64,000 bases of DNA from Populus alba (taxonomy: Eukaryota > Streptophyta > Magnoliopsida > Malpighiales > Salicaceae): assembly GCF_005239225.2 (NCBI RefSeq), contig NC_133287.1, positions 18,108,519-18,172,518 of the forward strand, given 5' to 3'. The notes under the pieces were generated by a model. It was not told the DNA's origin, ran no database searches, and saw only the letters and a program-made list of their open reading frames with translations. Each line of letters starts with the position of its first letter. The stretch's first letter is position 1. Positions 23,230 to 35,247 of the stretch are shown piece after piece. The position numbers and the translations under genes were made by a program.

Positions 23230-26217
23230 ATGGCCAACAATTCTCTACTGTTTTTAATTCTTGCCTCTTTATTATTATCTGGGTTCTTCACCAAGACAAG
23301 CAGTGCCTTCTCAATTGAAGAAGCAACTATAGATGATCTTCAACTAGCTTTTAAGCACAACCAACTAACCTCCAGACAACTCGTTGAGTTCTACCTCAAA
23401 CGGATCCGCAGACTCAATCCGCTTCTTAGAGGGGTCATAGAGGTGAACCCTGATGCACTCTTTCTAGCCGATAAGGCTGACCGAGAGCGCAGGGTCAACA
23501 CCCCAGGGTCAACTGGTGGTTTGCACGGGATTCCCATCCTGCTCAAGGACAATATTGCAACCAAAGACAAACTGAACACTACAGCTGGTTCTTATGCACT
23601 GCTTGGATCAGTTGTCCCTCGGGATGCAGGTGTTGTAATGAAGTTGAGGAAAGCTGGAGCTATCATTTTAGGGAAGTCTAGCTTGAGTGAGTGGGCTAAT
23701 TTCAGGACAAATGACGCACCCGCAGGTTTTTGTGGGAGAAGCGGCCAAGGAAAGGTGAGTTGCTTAATTACTCGCACAAGTCAGTTGTTCAAGCCTTTCT
23801 TGAAATGATTCATCACTTATCCAGGCTTCTAACTGCATGTCATGACTCTGCTATGTTAAACATTACCGTCATCTCATGGACTTTTGGAGTTATGTCTGAA
23901 ACTAACAGATAATTCTGGGGTTTGATTGTGATTATAATCAATCATTTTGTAAAATTCAAAAGGTTTTCTAGCTGTTGCTAAGAACAAACAAGCAGGAAGC
24001 AGGATTGGCATTGCAATGCTACATGTTCTGTGACGATTGTCTTCCGAATGACTTGTCAATTGCACTGACGATAATTGATGTGTGTGGCCTTTATTTGCAG
24101 AATCCATATGTTTTGTCCGCGTCTCCTTGTGGGTCAAGCAGCGGGTCAGGAATATCAGTGGCAGCGAACTTGGCAGCCGTGTCACTTGGGACCGAGACTG
24201 ATGGCTCCATCCTATGTCCATCGAGTTACAACTCAGTTGTGGGCATCAAACCCACTGTTGGTCTCACTAGTAGAGCTGGGGTTATCCCCATCACCCCTAG
24301 ACAGGACACTGTGGGGTAGGTGAATTCTTAGCCAATTGTGATAATTTTACTAGCATCAGCAATGGAGATAATGTGAATCAGTATTTGCTGTAAGACTTAT
24401 GCTGGTTTCTGGTTGTTACGTGTTGGATGGAGCAGGCCAATGTGCAGGACAGTATCGGACGCTGTGTATGTTCTTGATGCCATTGTAGGCTTTGATTCAA
24501 ATGATGCTGCAACCAGAGAAGCAGCAAAATATATTCCGAACGGTGGCTACAGACAATTTCTTAACCCTCTTGGGCTTAAGGGGAAGAGATTGGGGATATT
24601 GAGGACTCCATTTTACAATTCGGCCGGCAACGATAAAGGATCCCGTCGGCATCAAACTTTTGAGCACCATTTTCAAACACTAAGGTAACAAAAACTAAAT
24701 GTTTATCTGGTGTCATTTTCGTTTTTTGTTTCTGTTTATAAAAAATTGAAAATAAAATATAAAAACTTGCTCGTTTTTATTTTTTGTTTTCAAAAAATAA
24801 AAAATGACAACAAGTTTTCAAAAACTAAAAAAATTTGGTACTCAAAAGTTGTTTTCACACTATTAATCTACAATACAGGGCTTGAGTGGTTTACACGAAA
24901 AGACCATGTGCAATACTTTATAATTAAAAAAATATGGTAATTATTATTTAAAAAAAAATATTTGAAAAAAAAAATTAAAAAAATATTTTTTTTATTTTAA
25001 AAAAATTATTTTTAATATTAGTACATTAAAATAATATGAAAATATAAAAAAATAATTTTAAATAAAAAAAATTAAAAATTTGCTTAACTCCTATTTATAA
25101 CACAATACTAAACGGTGGCTAAATCCATGACATTTGGAGATTGGGTTATGATTTATGACCCGACTCCAAGACGACTAAGGGTTGAGTTGATAGCATTGGA
25201 TAACCAGGGTTAAGCCGGGATCTAATTCAGACTGTTTGAAAAGGTTGGCTAGGGACCGGCCTCAGATGATAGGGGTCAAGTCGAGACCGGGTCTGGACTT
25301 ATTGCATTGGATAACATGGGTATTAATTCCGAGATTAAGTGTATTTTTTAAATTAAAACAGAAAAGTTAATTAAAAAAATTGCAAAACAAAACAAGTTTT
25401 CTGTTTTTAGGAAACTGTAAACAAAAATAAGAACTTTGAGAATAAAAACTGAAAACGAAAATGATATCAAACGATCTCTAGATTTTTCTAGTGGTAGTTT
25501 CAATAATATCATGGCAAATTAGTGCAAGCTGACTAGACATTCTTTATATTTTCCAAAACTAAGACGACAAGGTGCGGTTCTCGTAGACAATTTGCAAATA
25601 AGCGACGTTGACACGTTCACAGCCGGGAAGAACGGAGAATTACTTGCAATGTTGCTCGAATTCAAGCCAGCCTTGAATGAGTATCTAGAACAGTTGGTGG
25701 CGTCTCCAGTCCGATCCTTAGCAGCTGTGATAGCCTTCAACAAAAAATTCTCCAGATTGGTTAGTACATGCGCGTCTATAATCGCCGTACTGAACCACCA
25801 CGGGTGCAATCCACATTTTGATTTATTTGATTGGTCTTGCAGGAAAAGACCAAGGAATACGGTCAAGAGCTCTTCGAGAAAGCCGAGTTCTTGAGTCGAA
25901 ACATTACAAACATTGATGCAACATTGAAGAAACTGGTGTCAACATTCAGCAAACTCTCGAAGAATGGCCTCGAGAAATTAATCAAGAAGAACAAACTGGA
26001 TGCACTGGTGGCACCTGATTTTAGTGGTGTATTAACATTTGTTCTTGCAATTGGACAATACCCTGGAATCAGTGTCCCTGCTGGGTATGACAGTGACGGT
26101 GTGCCCTTTGGCATTAGCTTCGGTGGACCAAAGGGTTCGGAGCCAAAACTAATTGAGATTGCTTATGGCTTTGAGACAGCTACCAAGGTTAGGAGGCCCC
26201 CTGCATTCAAGCCTTGA
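23230..26217 (+). CDS. Secreted amidase-signature protein, copy 2
   Basis: Exons 23230-23754, 24101-24315, 24436-24684, 25564-25759 and 25843-26217 join to 519 aa with phases 0, 2, 2 and 0, the same as copy 1. Catalytic residues are K106 (LLKDN), S187 (CGSSSGS) and S211 (TDGSILCPS). A signal peptide covers about residues 1-26 (LLFLILASLLLSGFF..TSSA). The C-terminal exon ends in KVRRPPAFKP. The predicted protein is a secreted or endomembrane amidase of the At4g34880 type; the substrate is unknown. Intron 3 (879 bp) is far longer than in copy 1 (97 bp) because of an inserted repeat. It differs from copy 3 at seven residues: H/Q and R/K in exon 1; F/I, K/Q and M/L in exon 4; L/R and S/R in exon 5. 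All splice sites are canonical. Confidence 0.93.
24700..25485. repeat. Inverted-repeat insertion in intron 3 of amidase copy 2
   Basis: The left end reads TGGTGTCATTTTCGTTTTTTGT. The right end, reverse-complemented, reads TTTGATATCATTTTCGTTTTCAG. These terminal inverted repeats bracket about 780 bp of AT-rich DNA with no coding frame. Copy 1 has only 97 bp in this intron, so the element arrived after copies 1 and 2 separated. It is probably a non-autonomous DNA transposon; I could not fix a target duplication. Confidence 0.6.
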
Positions 26218-27099
26218 AAGCTTAGCAAAATCCTAATCAAGTACTTACCAGTTCAATAATAAAACTCTTGTTCTGGGCAAGCACCTTAATTTTCAAGCTC
26301 TAAACACTCGCAAGTTAACGTGCTGCTTAGCTTTGTGAATCTGAGGTTTGGTGTTGGGCTGGGTTTCATTCCCGGCATGGCTCTTTGAGATTACTAGATG
26401 GGCTAGCAGATGGGCCCATTGTCTTTTGGGGCTTGCTCCATGACTGTGTGTAATTGGGTCATCACGCCCACTATATATTATCTTAGAATAAAAAATTATG
26501 AACTTTGTGGTACGTTCTTGGATCATCGAGGCCTTCAAAACATTCTAGACTTGATTCTTAAATGGGTTGAGGATTTTGGATGAGGTCCTTGGCAGTCTTA
26601 CGTGGGCTTCTGTATATAAATAGCACTGCGTATGTATGCTATCCTCGCACAATCATTGCGATGTGACCTAACATGATGCTTGCTCATAATCTGGTGGTGA
26701 GGAGACAATAGGGTCCAAGTTTTATCGTAATCTAAATCATATCTAATTAAAAATTAATTAACATGTCAATATATGTTATATGTGGAATGATGACAGGAAT
26801 GAATCCCATTCCATTTAAGGAGTATAATTATTAAAACTGGCCTAAATGAAAATAAAAATTAGTTCCAGTTGACTTTAAATTGAAACAGAGATGAAAGCCA
26901 AATATTCGGTTCCTAGATATTGTCCAATTGCAGGAAATGATGTTGCCAGTCAACAAACCTCAGCCGAAACTCAAAGATTGTAGGGAATGCACAAGAGCTC
27001 TATATAATGATCATCACGCTAAGAAGCTGCTACAAAATCATATATATATATATATATACATGTTTTTTATATGAATCTCACCAAAAAAAACCTACTACA
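26218..27099. other. 3' UTR of amidase copy 2 and spacer
   Basis: AATAAT/AATAAA-like signals lie near 26256. A TATA-like TATATAAATAGC near 26612 (also near 35642) has no gene directly behind it. An AT microsatellite lies at about 27041-27058. Nothing else is recognised. Confidence 0.5.
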
Positions 27100-27349
27100 C
27101 CTCCAAATCAAACACCCTTGCTATAGTGATGTACATTGATTTTGCTTTGACAACCGGTGACTTTGATGGCGGTTTGTTTGGTGTGTTTTTAAGGAATGTG
27201 GTGTCGGAGGGGGGTCGGGAGGTTGCGGTGGTTGGAGGTGGGGGGGAGTTGAGGACGTTTGAGGGTTTGCCAAGATCAAAACCAGCCTTTTCAATGCTAC
27301 AACTGGTGATGCTATTCTTGAGTATAATGTCACTTTGATTCATTGTTGA
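27100..27349 (+). pseudogene. Dirigent protein, C-terminal half only (unit 1)
   Basis: The first frame reads SNTLAIVMYIDFALTTGDFDGG and continues to VVSEGGREVAVVGGGGELR. One base is then missing near 27255-27265, and the next frame carries the typical dirigent end GFAKIKTSLFNATTGDAILE.YNVTLIHC with TGA at 27347-27349. Dirigent proteins guide stereoselective phenoxy-radical coupling in the cell wall. There is no N-terminal half or signal peptide upstream, so this is a relic. Confidence 0.8.
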
Positions 27350-27894
27350 CCTTGGGTTATTTTGCATGCCTATTTGGAGCTTGTTAATAAATTTGTTTGA
27401 TTTATAGAAAAGAAGGTAAGGTTATATTCATTAATACGAATGATTGAGCACATTGAAACATAAAAAGCTTGGTAGTTTGAAGCAATCTCGATATGGAAAG
27501 GGTAAGAAACCATTGACTTCGGGAAGCTATATGTTGTCTTTGATTTGTCTATGTTTTTTGATTCAGCGTTTGGAGAGATTCACTTTATATAAGAATCTTG
27601 TGTTTTTCTTCTTCTTTTTTTCCATACATTTTGACGCTGGAACTTCAATATTGGGTTGATATAAAAAAAATTATTTACTTTAGTTTTATATAAACAGTGA
27701 AAAAGATGAGTTGATATTCTAACTTTTTTAGATATATTACATGAAATTTTTGAATCAATGTTTTTTTTTCCCTTCCCATTTCATTAAAAGAGAAGGGTTC
27801 TTTTCGTACCTCGATTGATTGACACTATCACTGGAAACATTAAAAATTACTGGGTCCTAATCCATCCTATATTTTAGCTGGGCTTGAAGATTTG
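27350..27894. other. Spacer between the dirigent fragments (unit 1)
   Basis: AT-rich with poly-T tracts and no gene. The matching stretch in unit 2 (36395-37720) is about 800 bp longer, because unit 1 lacks, or unit 2 gained, a block at about 36670-37490. Confidence 0.55.
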
Positions 27895-28042
27895 AAGCTG
27901 AAAACGAGAACGTGACCAACCTCCAATTCTACTTCCATGAACATGGTCAGTGGCATAAATCCTACAGCTATTAAAGTTGCTCAACCAAGTGAAGCTGACC
28001 TATTATGATGGCTGATGATCCATTGACTGAAGGGCGTGGTTA
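27895..28042 (+). pseudogene. Dirigent protein, N-terminal fragment (unit 1)
   Basis: Readable blocks ENVTNLQFYFH, then (after a 1-base shift) MVSGINPTAIKVAQPSEADL, then (after another shift) MADDPLTEG match the start of a mature dirigent domain. Homology stops at ACTGAAGGGC near 28037, exactly where unit 2 continues into the rest of the gene, so the remainder was deleted from unit 1. Confidence 0.75.
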
Positions 28043-28590
28043 GTCATGAGTTGTTTACCTACTTTCAGGCTATGACATTTGATGCAGCAGCACCGTGCAT
28101 GTTGATTACAATTAGTATAGTAATCAGACGATTACAACTTGGTTCATTCTTGGAGTTTTTCTCCCTAATTAACTTGTTAAGATTAGTGATTCTTAATATT
28201 CATGAGATCCAACCACTTTTCCTTCCTTCCTTTCCTCTTTCCACAGTATTTGAGGAAGGAATCAAAGTCAGAAAAGTGTATGGCAAGCTTTTGATCGGCG
28301 TTGCTGCTGTTCTTATTTAGTAATGGTAGTGTTTAGAGCAGTGGAAGTAAGTTAATGCTGCCTCGTCATGTGATTTAAACAAAAGCATGACCATCAATAT
28401 ACTTTAACAGATTAAGAAAGGATTACTAATACTGTCCAGAAAAATATTCAACTTGTGATGATCGTGATCAAATCTGGCTACTGCACTCAGAACCAGAAAC
28501 ACCTTAGAGACTAAAACTTGTAACTAATTGGATTGAGTAGTCCAGAAAGATGACCTTGAAAGTTTAATAAATTGTTCCTGACCATCTTTA
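28043..28590. other. Spacer (unit 1)
   Basis: The first part (about 28040-28380) has no counterpart in unit 2 and no recognisable gene. From about 28390 it matches unit 2 near 38140. Confidence 0.45.
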
Positions 28591-28594
28591 GGCA

Positions 28595-28692
28595 TGTCTC
28601 AAAGCTTTGAGACAGTCTCTTTTGCTCAAGTTCTTCGCAAAGCTAACAATGTGGCAGATTCTTTGGCAAAACAAGGATTGTCCAGGATGTCG
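28595..28692 (+). mobile_element. LINE-type RNase H fragment (unit 1)
   Basis: The frame reads VLRKANNVADSLAKQGLS, the C-terminal signature of plant RNase H domains found in non-LTR retrotransposons and their domesticated relatives. Only this scrap is present. Confidence 0.55.
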
Positions 28693-28786
28693 GTTGTCGG
28701 TTGTATTGGTAGCTTAATGGTAAGTTGACGATGTAGAGCAGTGGAAACAAGCAAAGGGTAAAAGGAGTTCTGTACTTGCAGCAAGA

Positions 28787-29557
28787 GGGAGCTCGACAAT
28801 TCTCCAGTCTTCGTTTCCACTGGCGGCAGTAGCTCGTCGAGGATGGAGGAATGAGTCAGGAGCGTATCAGCAGACCACCTCTCACAGTGATCTCTCTCAA
28901 AGCACCTCCTCAAGAAATCCTTCATTTCCATGCATATTTTCCGGAATCTTTGGTGATTCATTCCTACGGACAAGCTTATTGAATAATTCTTTCGAATCCA
29001 AAGTTCCTCAAGCAATCCTTCCTGTGATCATCTCAACAACAATGCAACCAAGAGACCATATATCCAAAGCCGATGTGATCTCACCAAATTTCAGAGACTG
29101 ACTCAGGAGACATATAGCATGGCGTCCCGCGGTATTGATACATATGCAACAACTTATCCGAATCGTCGTCTCCAGGCTCTCCGGACCCCTACCTCCATAA
29201 TCTTTCATCAAATTTAGAAGAGAGCCCTTTTTCCTGACATGGCTCTCCGGACCCCTACCTCCATGATCTTTCATCAAATTTAGAAGAGAGCCCTTAGGAG
29301 CATACTCCAACAAAAGATTGTAATTGAACACCCCTCGTTCAACACTCACACAATCTCCATAGCATCCTATAACTTCATTAGAACCAAGAAATCTTCCTAA
29401 TAACCTTCTCTCCTTCTGAAGACTGAAAGAGTCTTCAAGTTTCGAACTTTTCACTGCAAACAACCCATCTATATCATGCATGAGCATCTGTTGATGTTGC
29501 TAAATAAACTGTTCCATAAAATCCTTTGCCTATGTTTTTCAATCCGGCCCATTCCAT
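28787..29557 (-). pseudogene. MAPKKK-like protein kinase pseudogene (unit 1)
   Basis: On the minus strand an ATG at 29557 opens MEWAGLKNIGKGFYGTVYLA, a glycine-rich ATP loop. A frameshift follows, then GLFAVKSSKLEDS (VAVK-type lysine), the hinge region LLEYAPKGSLLNLM, and later SALDIWSLGCIVVEMITG (subdomain IX) and a tail FLRRCFERDHCERWSADTLL. The catalytic loop (HCDLKPAN) and DFG present in unit 2 are missing. In their place is a 66-bp in-frame duplication (29175-29240 and 29241-29306). The C-terminus is also deleted relative to unit 2. It resembles the intronless plant MAPKKK17/18/20 group. It cannot be an active kinase. Confidence 0.8.
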
Positions 29558-29875
29558 AGTTAAGAATAATCAAAAGCTAAAAACAAACGAAAGAAGAGAT
29601 TAAAAGCAGGTCACTGAAGAAAGTGAAGGAAAGTTCTAAATAACAAAACGTGAAATTATACTCCAAAACATTCTCGGGATTTGGTATTGAGGTTAAACAT
29701 TTTTTTTTATTAAAATTTAAATTTTTTATTTTAAATTGTTTTAATGTGTTTATATTAAAATTAAATTATTTTTAAAAATATTATTTTAATATATTTTCAA
29801 ACAAAAAATACTTTAAAAAACAATCTCACATTCTCAAAAACACTTTGTATCGGATCCCTTTTTAGTTTAGATACT

Positions 29876-30830
29876 AGCTACATGCCTCGCGCAATGTTGC
29901 GGGTCAATTATTTTTTGTATTTCAAAAATAGCTAAAATCTAAAAGTGTTAGGTTTTTTTGTAAATAGTTGCAATGTCGTGTCATAAAAGTGTGATAATTA
30001 AATATATTAGTTAAAAAAAAAACCAACAGGAAGAAAAAAACTAATGAAAAAAAAAGAAAAAAATGAATTAATTGGGTTAACCCTTCAAACCAGGTTAACC
30101 CGTCATACCTTGAATTCGCATAATAAAAGTTTGATAATTAAAAAAGAAAAAGACAAATTAATGGGTTAACCTAGAATTAACGAGGTTAACTTGTCAAACC
30201 AGGTTAACCTGTCAAACCTGAAATCTGTGTAATGAAAGTTTGATAACTAAATAGAAAAAATTTAACATTAACAATTTTAATTAAATAAAAAAATTAATTT
30301 TTTTTAAAAAATAAAAGGCATTAGCCTTTTCACTGTGGACTATACTGTGCAGTCCACAGTCAAAAGCATAAAAACAACAAAAAAACCAAAAAAACTAAAG
30401 GCATCAGCCGAGAACTACTTAGAAAAAAAATAATATTAATAAACTAAATTAATTAAAAAAAACCTCTAAAAAAACTAAATAGAAAGAAATTTAACATTAA
30501 CAAACTAAACTAAACGAAAAAAATAATTAAAAAAGACAAAAAAATTTCAGGTTAACTCGTCAAACCAAGTTAACCTGTTAAACCCGGGATTCGTGTCATG
30601 AATGTCTGGTAACTAAATAAAAAAAAAAGTGAACATTCGCAAACTGAACTAAAAAAATTAATTAATTAAAAAGAAAAAAAAATCTAGGTTAACTTATCAA
30701 ACCATGTTAACTTATTAAATTCAGAATCTGTATCATGAAAGTTTGATAACTAAATAAAAAAAAATTAACATTAACAAACTAAATTAAACAAAAATATTTA
30801 TAAAAATAATATTAAACCGAGTCATCTACC
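29876..30830. other. AT-rich repeat between the two duplication units
   Basis: The stretch contains repeated GGTTAACC.GTCAAACC and CATGAAAGTTTGATAACTAAAT motifs about every 100-130 bp, decayed relatives of the arrays at 21-22.9 kb and 60.2-61.9 kb. No gene is seen. Confidence 0.6.
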
Positions 30831-31931
30831 GTCCGGGTCTAAAACCATGCACACAACACACAGCGTTTGATTTTTCCTCCTTGATTGGTGCACTTCTTTT
30901 GGAAATCCAATATCCAAAAAGCAATAGCACTGTCGGAGACAATCATTGCAATGCAACAAAAAGTTATGTTCACACTCTTGTGCCGAGGAAGCTTAATATT
31001 AAATTAATATGAATTGACCATCCTAATCTGTGGCTATAAATTAATATTTAGTCAAGTACTATATTATTGACTTAAGATCGAGTTATTTTTTTAAATATAA
31101 AAAGATTTAAATATTGTTAATATTAAAAAAAAAAATTGTATAAGAATTGATTTGATCTTCATTAAATTTGCAGGTTAACTTTTAACATAATTCATAAAAA
31201 AATATAATTTGACTAAAAAAATTAAAATAACATTCTTTTAATATTAAAATAACAACATAATTAATTGAATTGGGTCCATATAAGTTAACATGTTAAATTT
31301 ATGACCCGAGTTATGAGACTTTAATAATCACATAGAAAGCAAATCAAATAAATTATAAAGTCTAATTTTCGATCGAACCAATATTAAAGATGAAATTAAA
31401 AAAAATCAATTAAAAAAACATTTACTTGGTCATGAGACCAAGAAATCCCTATAAAAAAACAAATAAAAATAAAATAATAAAACTCAATTCCCAACCGATT
31501 ATAATAAAATTGAAAAAAAAATTAATTAAAAATAAGATATAAAAAATAATTTGAGTATACTCGGATTAACTCTTTAAGTATTATTATCAAGTCATGAGGT
31601 TCAAATAACATAATAGAAAACAAACAAAATAAATTATGAAGTCTAATTATCAATCAATCCAATATTAAAAAAATAAAATTAAAAAAATAAATCAACAAAG
31701 TTATCCTGTTAAATTCATAATTTGTATAATGAGAATATAATAAATTAATAAAAAAATTTAAATATTAAAAAATAAAATATAAAAAAAATCATTGAATTTT
31801 TTTTAAAAAAATTGAAGTAATGTTTAATTAACAATAATATGCGAGGAGAGGAGAGGTACCGTAAACCTTATCTTTTAGTTTATAATTAATAATTAATTAA
31901 TTAATTAATTCTATCAGTAACCATAAATTAA

Positions 31932-31941
31932 TATAAATATA
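31932..31941 (+). promoter_or_regulatory. Likely TATA box of amidase copy 3
   Basis: TATAAATATA lies 141 bp before the ATG, at the same relative place as in copy 2. Confidence 0.55.
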
Positions 31942-32081
31942 TAGAAACGTCCTGTATTGCTGCTTCAGCCTGCAGTATTTGTCTACTTAAGGCAGCACCA
32001 TCTCCTATCTCACCCGCAGCCTACTTCAGACTTGAAAACTCAGCTGGGCAACTCAGCTGAGCTCTTCTCATCTTATAAGCT

Positions 32082-35000
32082 ATGGCCAACAATTCTCTAC
32101 TGTTTTTAATTCTTGCCTCTTTATTATTATCTGGGTTCTTCACCAAGACAAGCAGTGCCTTCTCAATTGAAGAAGCAACTATAGATGATCTTCAACTAGC
32201 TTTTAAGCAAAACCAACTAACCTCCAGACAACTCGTTGAGTTCTACCTCAAACGGATCCGCAGACTCAATCCGCTTCTTAGAGGGGTCATAGAGGTGAAC
32301 CCTGATGCACTCTTTCTAGCCGATAAGGCTGACCGAGAGCGCAAGGTCAACACCCCAGGGTCAACTGGTGGTTTGCACGGGATTCCCATCCTGCTCAAGG
32401 ACAATATTGCAACCAAAGACAAACTGAACACTACAGCTGGTTCTTATGCACTGCTTGGATCAGTTGTCCCTCGGGATGCAGGTGTTGTAATGAAGTTGAG
32501 GAAAGCTGGAGCTATCATATTAGGGAAGTCTAGCTTGAGTGAGTGGGCTAATTTCAGGACAAATGACGCACCCGCAGGTTTTTGTGGGAGAAGCGGCCAA
32601 GGAAAGGTGAGTTGCTTAATTACTCGCACAAGTCAGTTGTTCAAGCCTTTCTTGAAATGATTCATCACTTATCCAGGCTTCTAACTGCATGTCATGACTC
32701 TGCTATGCTAAACATTACCGTCATCTCATGGACTTTTGGAGTTATGTCTGAAACTAACAGATAATTCTGGGGTTTGATTGTGATTATAATCAATCATTTT
32801 GTAAAATTCAAAAGGTTTTCTAGCTGTTGCTAAGAACAAACAAGCAGGAAGCAGGATTGGCATTCCAATGCTACATGTTCTGTGACGATTGTCTTCGAAT
32901 GACTTGTCAATTGCACTGACGACATGAGATGATAATTGATGTGTGTGGCCTTTATTTGCAGAATCCATATGTTTTGTCCGCGTCTCCTTGTGGGTCAAGC
33001 AGCGGGTCAGGAATATCAGTGGCAGCGAACTTGGCAGCCGTGTCACTTGGGACCGAGACTGATGGCTCCATCCTATGTCCATCGAGTTACAACTCAGTTG
33101 TGGGCATCAAACCCACTGTTGGTCTCACTAGTAGAGCTGGGGTTATCCCCATCACCCCTAGACAGGACACTGTGGGGTAGGTGAATTCTTAGCCAATTGT
33201 GATAATTTTACTAGCATCAGCAATGGAGATAATGTGAATCAGTATTTGCTGTAAGACTTATGGTTGTTAAATGTTGGATGGAGCAGGCCAATGTGCAGGA
33301 CAGTATCGGACGCTGTGTATGTTCTTGATGCCATTGTAGGCTTTGATTCAAATGATGCTGCAACCAGAGAAGCAGCAAAATATATTCCGAACGGTGGCTA
33401 CAGACAATTTCTTAACCCTCTTGGGCTTAAGGGGAAGAGATTGGGGATATTGAGGACTCCATTTTACAATTCGGCCGGCAACGATAAAGGATCCCGTCGG
33501 CATCAAACTTTTGAGCACCATTTTCAAACACTAAGGTAACAAAAACTAAATGTTTATCTGGTGTCATTTTCGTTTTTTGTTTCTGTTTATAAAAAATTGA
33601 AAATAAAATATAAAAACTTGCTCGTTTTTATTTTTTGTTTTCAAAAAATAAAAAATGACAACAAGTTTTCAAAAACTAAAAAAATTTGGTTCTCAAAAGT
33701 TGTTTTCACACTATTAATCTACAATACAGGGCTTGAGTGGTTTACACGAAAAGACCATGTGCAATACTTTATAATTAAAAAAAATATGGTAATTATTATT
33801 TTTTTAAAAAAATATATTTAAAAATATATTAAAAAAAAAATTATTTTAAAAAAATTACAGAAAAAATTTGGGTCTCAAAAGTTGTTTTCACACTATTAAT
33901 CTACAATACAGGGCTTGAGTGGTTTACACGAAAAGACCATGTGCAATACTTTATAATTAAAAAAATATGGTAATTATTATTTAAAAAAGAAATTTGAAAA
34001 AAAAATTAGAAAAATATGTTTTTTATTTTAAAAAAATTATTTTTAATATTAGTACATCAAAATAATATGAAAATATAAAAAAATAATTTTAAATAAAAAA
34101 AATTAAAAATTTGCTTAACTCCTATTTATAACACAATACTAAACGGTGGCTAAATCCATGACATTTGGAGATTGGGTTATGACTTATGACCCGACTCCAA
34201 GACGACTAAGGGTTGAGTTAATAGCATTAGATAACCAGGGTTAAGCCGGGATCTAATTCAGACTGTTTGAAAAGGTTGGCTAGGGACCGGCCTCAGATGA
34301 TAGGGGTCAAGTCGAGACCGGGTCTGTACTTATTGCATTGGATAACATGGGTATTAATCCGAGATTAAGTGTATTTTTTAAATTAAAAGAGAAAAGTTAA
34401 TTAAAAAAATTGCAAAACAAAACAAGTTTTCTGTTTTTAGGAAACTGTAAACAAAAATAAGAACTTTGAGAATAAAAACTGAAAACGAAAATGATATCAA
34501 ACGATATCTAGATTTTTCTAGTGGTAGTTTCAATAATATCATGGCAAATTAGTGCAAGCTGACGAGACATTCTTTATATTTTCCAAAACTAAGACGACAA
34601 GGTGCGGTTCTCGTAGACAATTTGCAAATAAGCGACGTTGACACGATCACAGCCGGGCAGAACGGAGAATTACTTGCACTGTTGCTCGAATTCAAGCCAG
34701 CCTTAAATGAGTATCTAGAACAGTTGGTGGCGTCTCCAGTCCGATCCTTAGCAGCTGTGATAGCCTTCAACAAAAAATTCTCCAGATTGGTTAGTACATG
34801 CGCGTCTATAATCGCCACACTGAACCAACACGGGTGCAATCCACATTCTGATTTATTTGTGTGGTCTTGCAGGAAAAGACCAAGGAATACGGTCAGGAGC
34901 GATTCGAGAAAGCCGAGTTCCTGAGTCGAAACATAACAAACATTGATGCTACCTTGAAGAAACTGGTGTCAACATTCCGCAAACTCTCGAAGAATGGCCT

Positions 35001-35247
35001 CGAGAAATTAATCAAGAAGAACAAACTGGATGCACTGGTGGCACCTGATTTTAGTGGTGTATTAACATTTGTTCTTGCAATTGGACAATACCCTGGAATC
35101 AGTGTCCCTGCTGGGTATGACAGTGACGGTGTGCCCTTTGGCATTAGCTTCGGTGGACCAAAGGGTTCGGAGCCAAAACTAATTGAGATTGCTTATGGCT
35201 TTGAGACAGCTACCAAGGTTAGGAGGCCCCCTGCATTCAAGCCTTGA
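32082..35247 (+). CDS. Secreted amidase-signature protein, copy 3
   Basis: Exons 32082-32606, 32962-33176, 33287-33535, 34594-34789 and 34873-35247 join to 519 aa. The exon lengths and phases are identical to copy 2. The triad is K106, S187 and S211; signal peptide and C-terminus match copy 2. With only seven residue differences from copy 2, the two genes are recent duplicates and probably act on the same (unknown) substrate. Intron 3 is 1058 bp because the repeat inserted there has gained a further ~190-bp internal duplication (the CTATTAATCTACAATACAGG block occurs near 33712 and again near 33894). All splice sites are canonical and no lesion is seen. Confidence 0.93.
33551..34515. repeat. 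Inverted-repeat insertion in intron 3 of amidase copy 3
   Basis: This is the same terminal-inverted-repeat insertion as in copy 2, so it predates the segmental duplication. It is longer here by a direct duplication of about 180-190 bp (about 33683-33800 recurring at about 33865-33985). No coding frame is present. Confidence 0.6.

Larger units (their letters stand above)
21967..29870 (+). repeat. Large tandem duplication, unit 1
   Basis: The unit starts at GTCCGGG near 21967 and aligns with 30831 onward. It runs through one intact amidase, a dirigent C-terminal fragment, a dirigent N-terminal fragment, an RNase H scrap and a kinase pseudogene, and ends near 29870 (TTTTTAGTTTAGATAC). Identity in the amidase exons is very high: 7 residue differences in 519. 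It differs from unit 2 by several indels and lacks Copia element 2. Confidence 0.92.
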
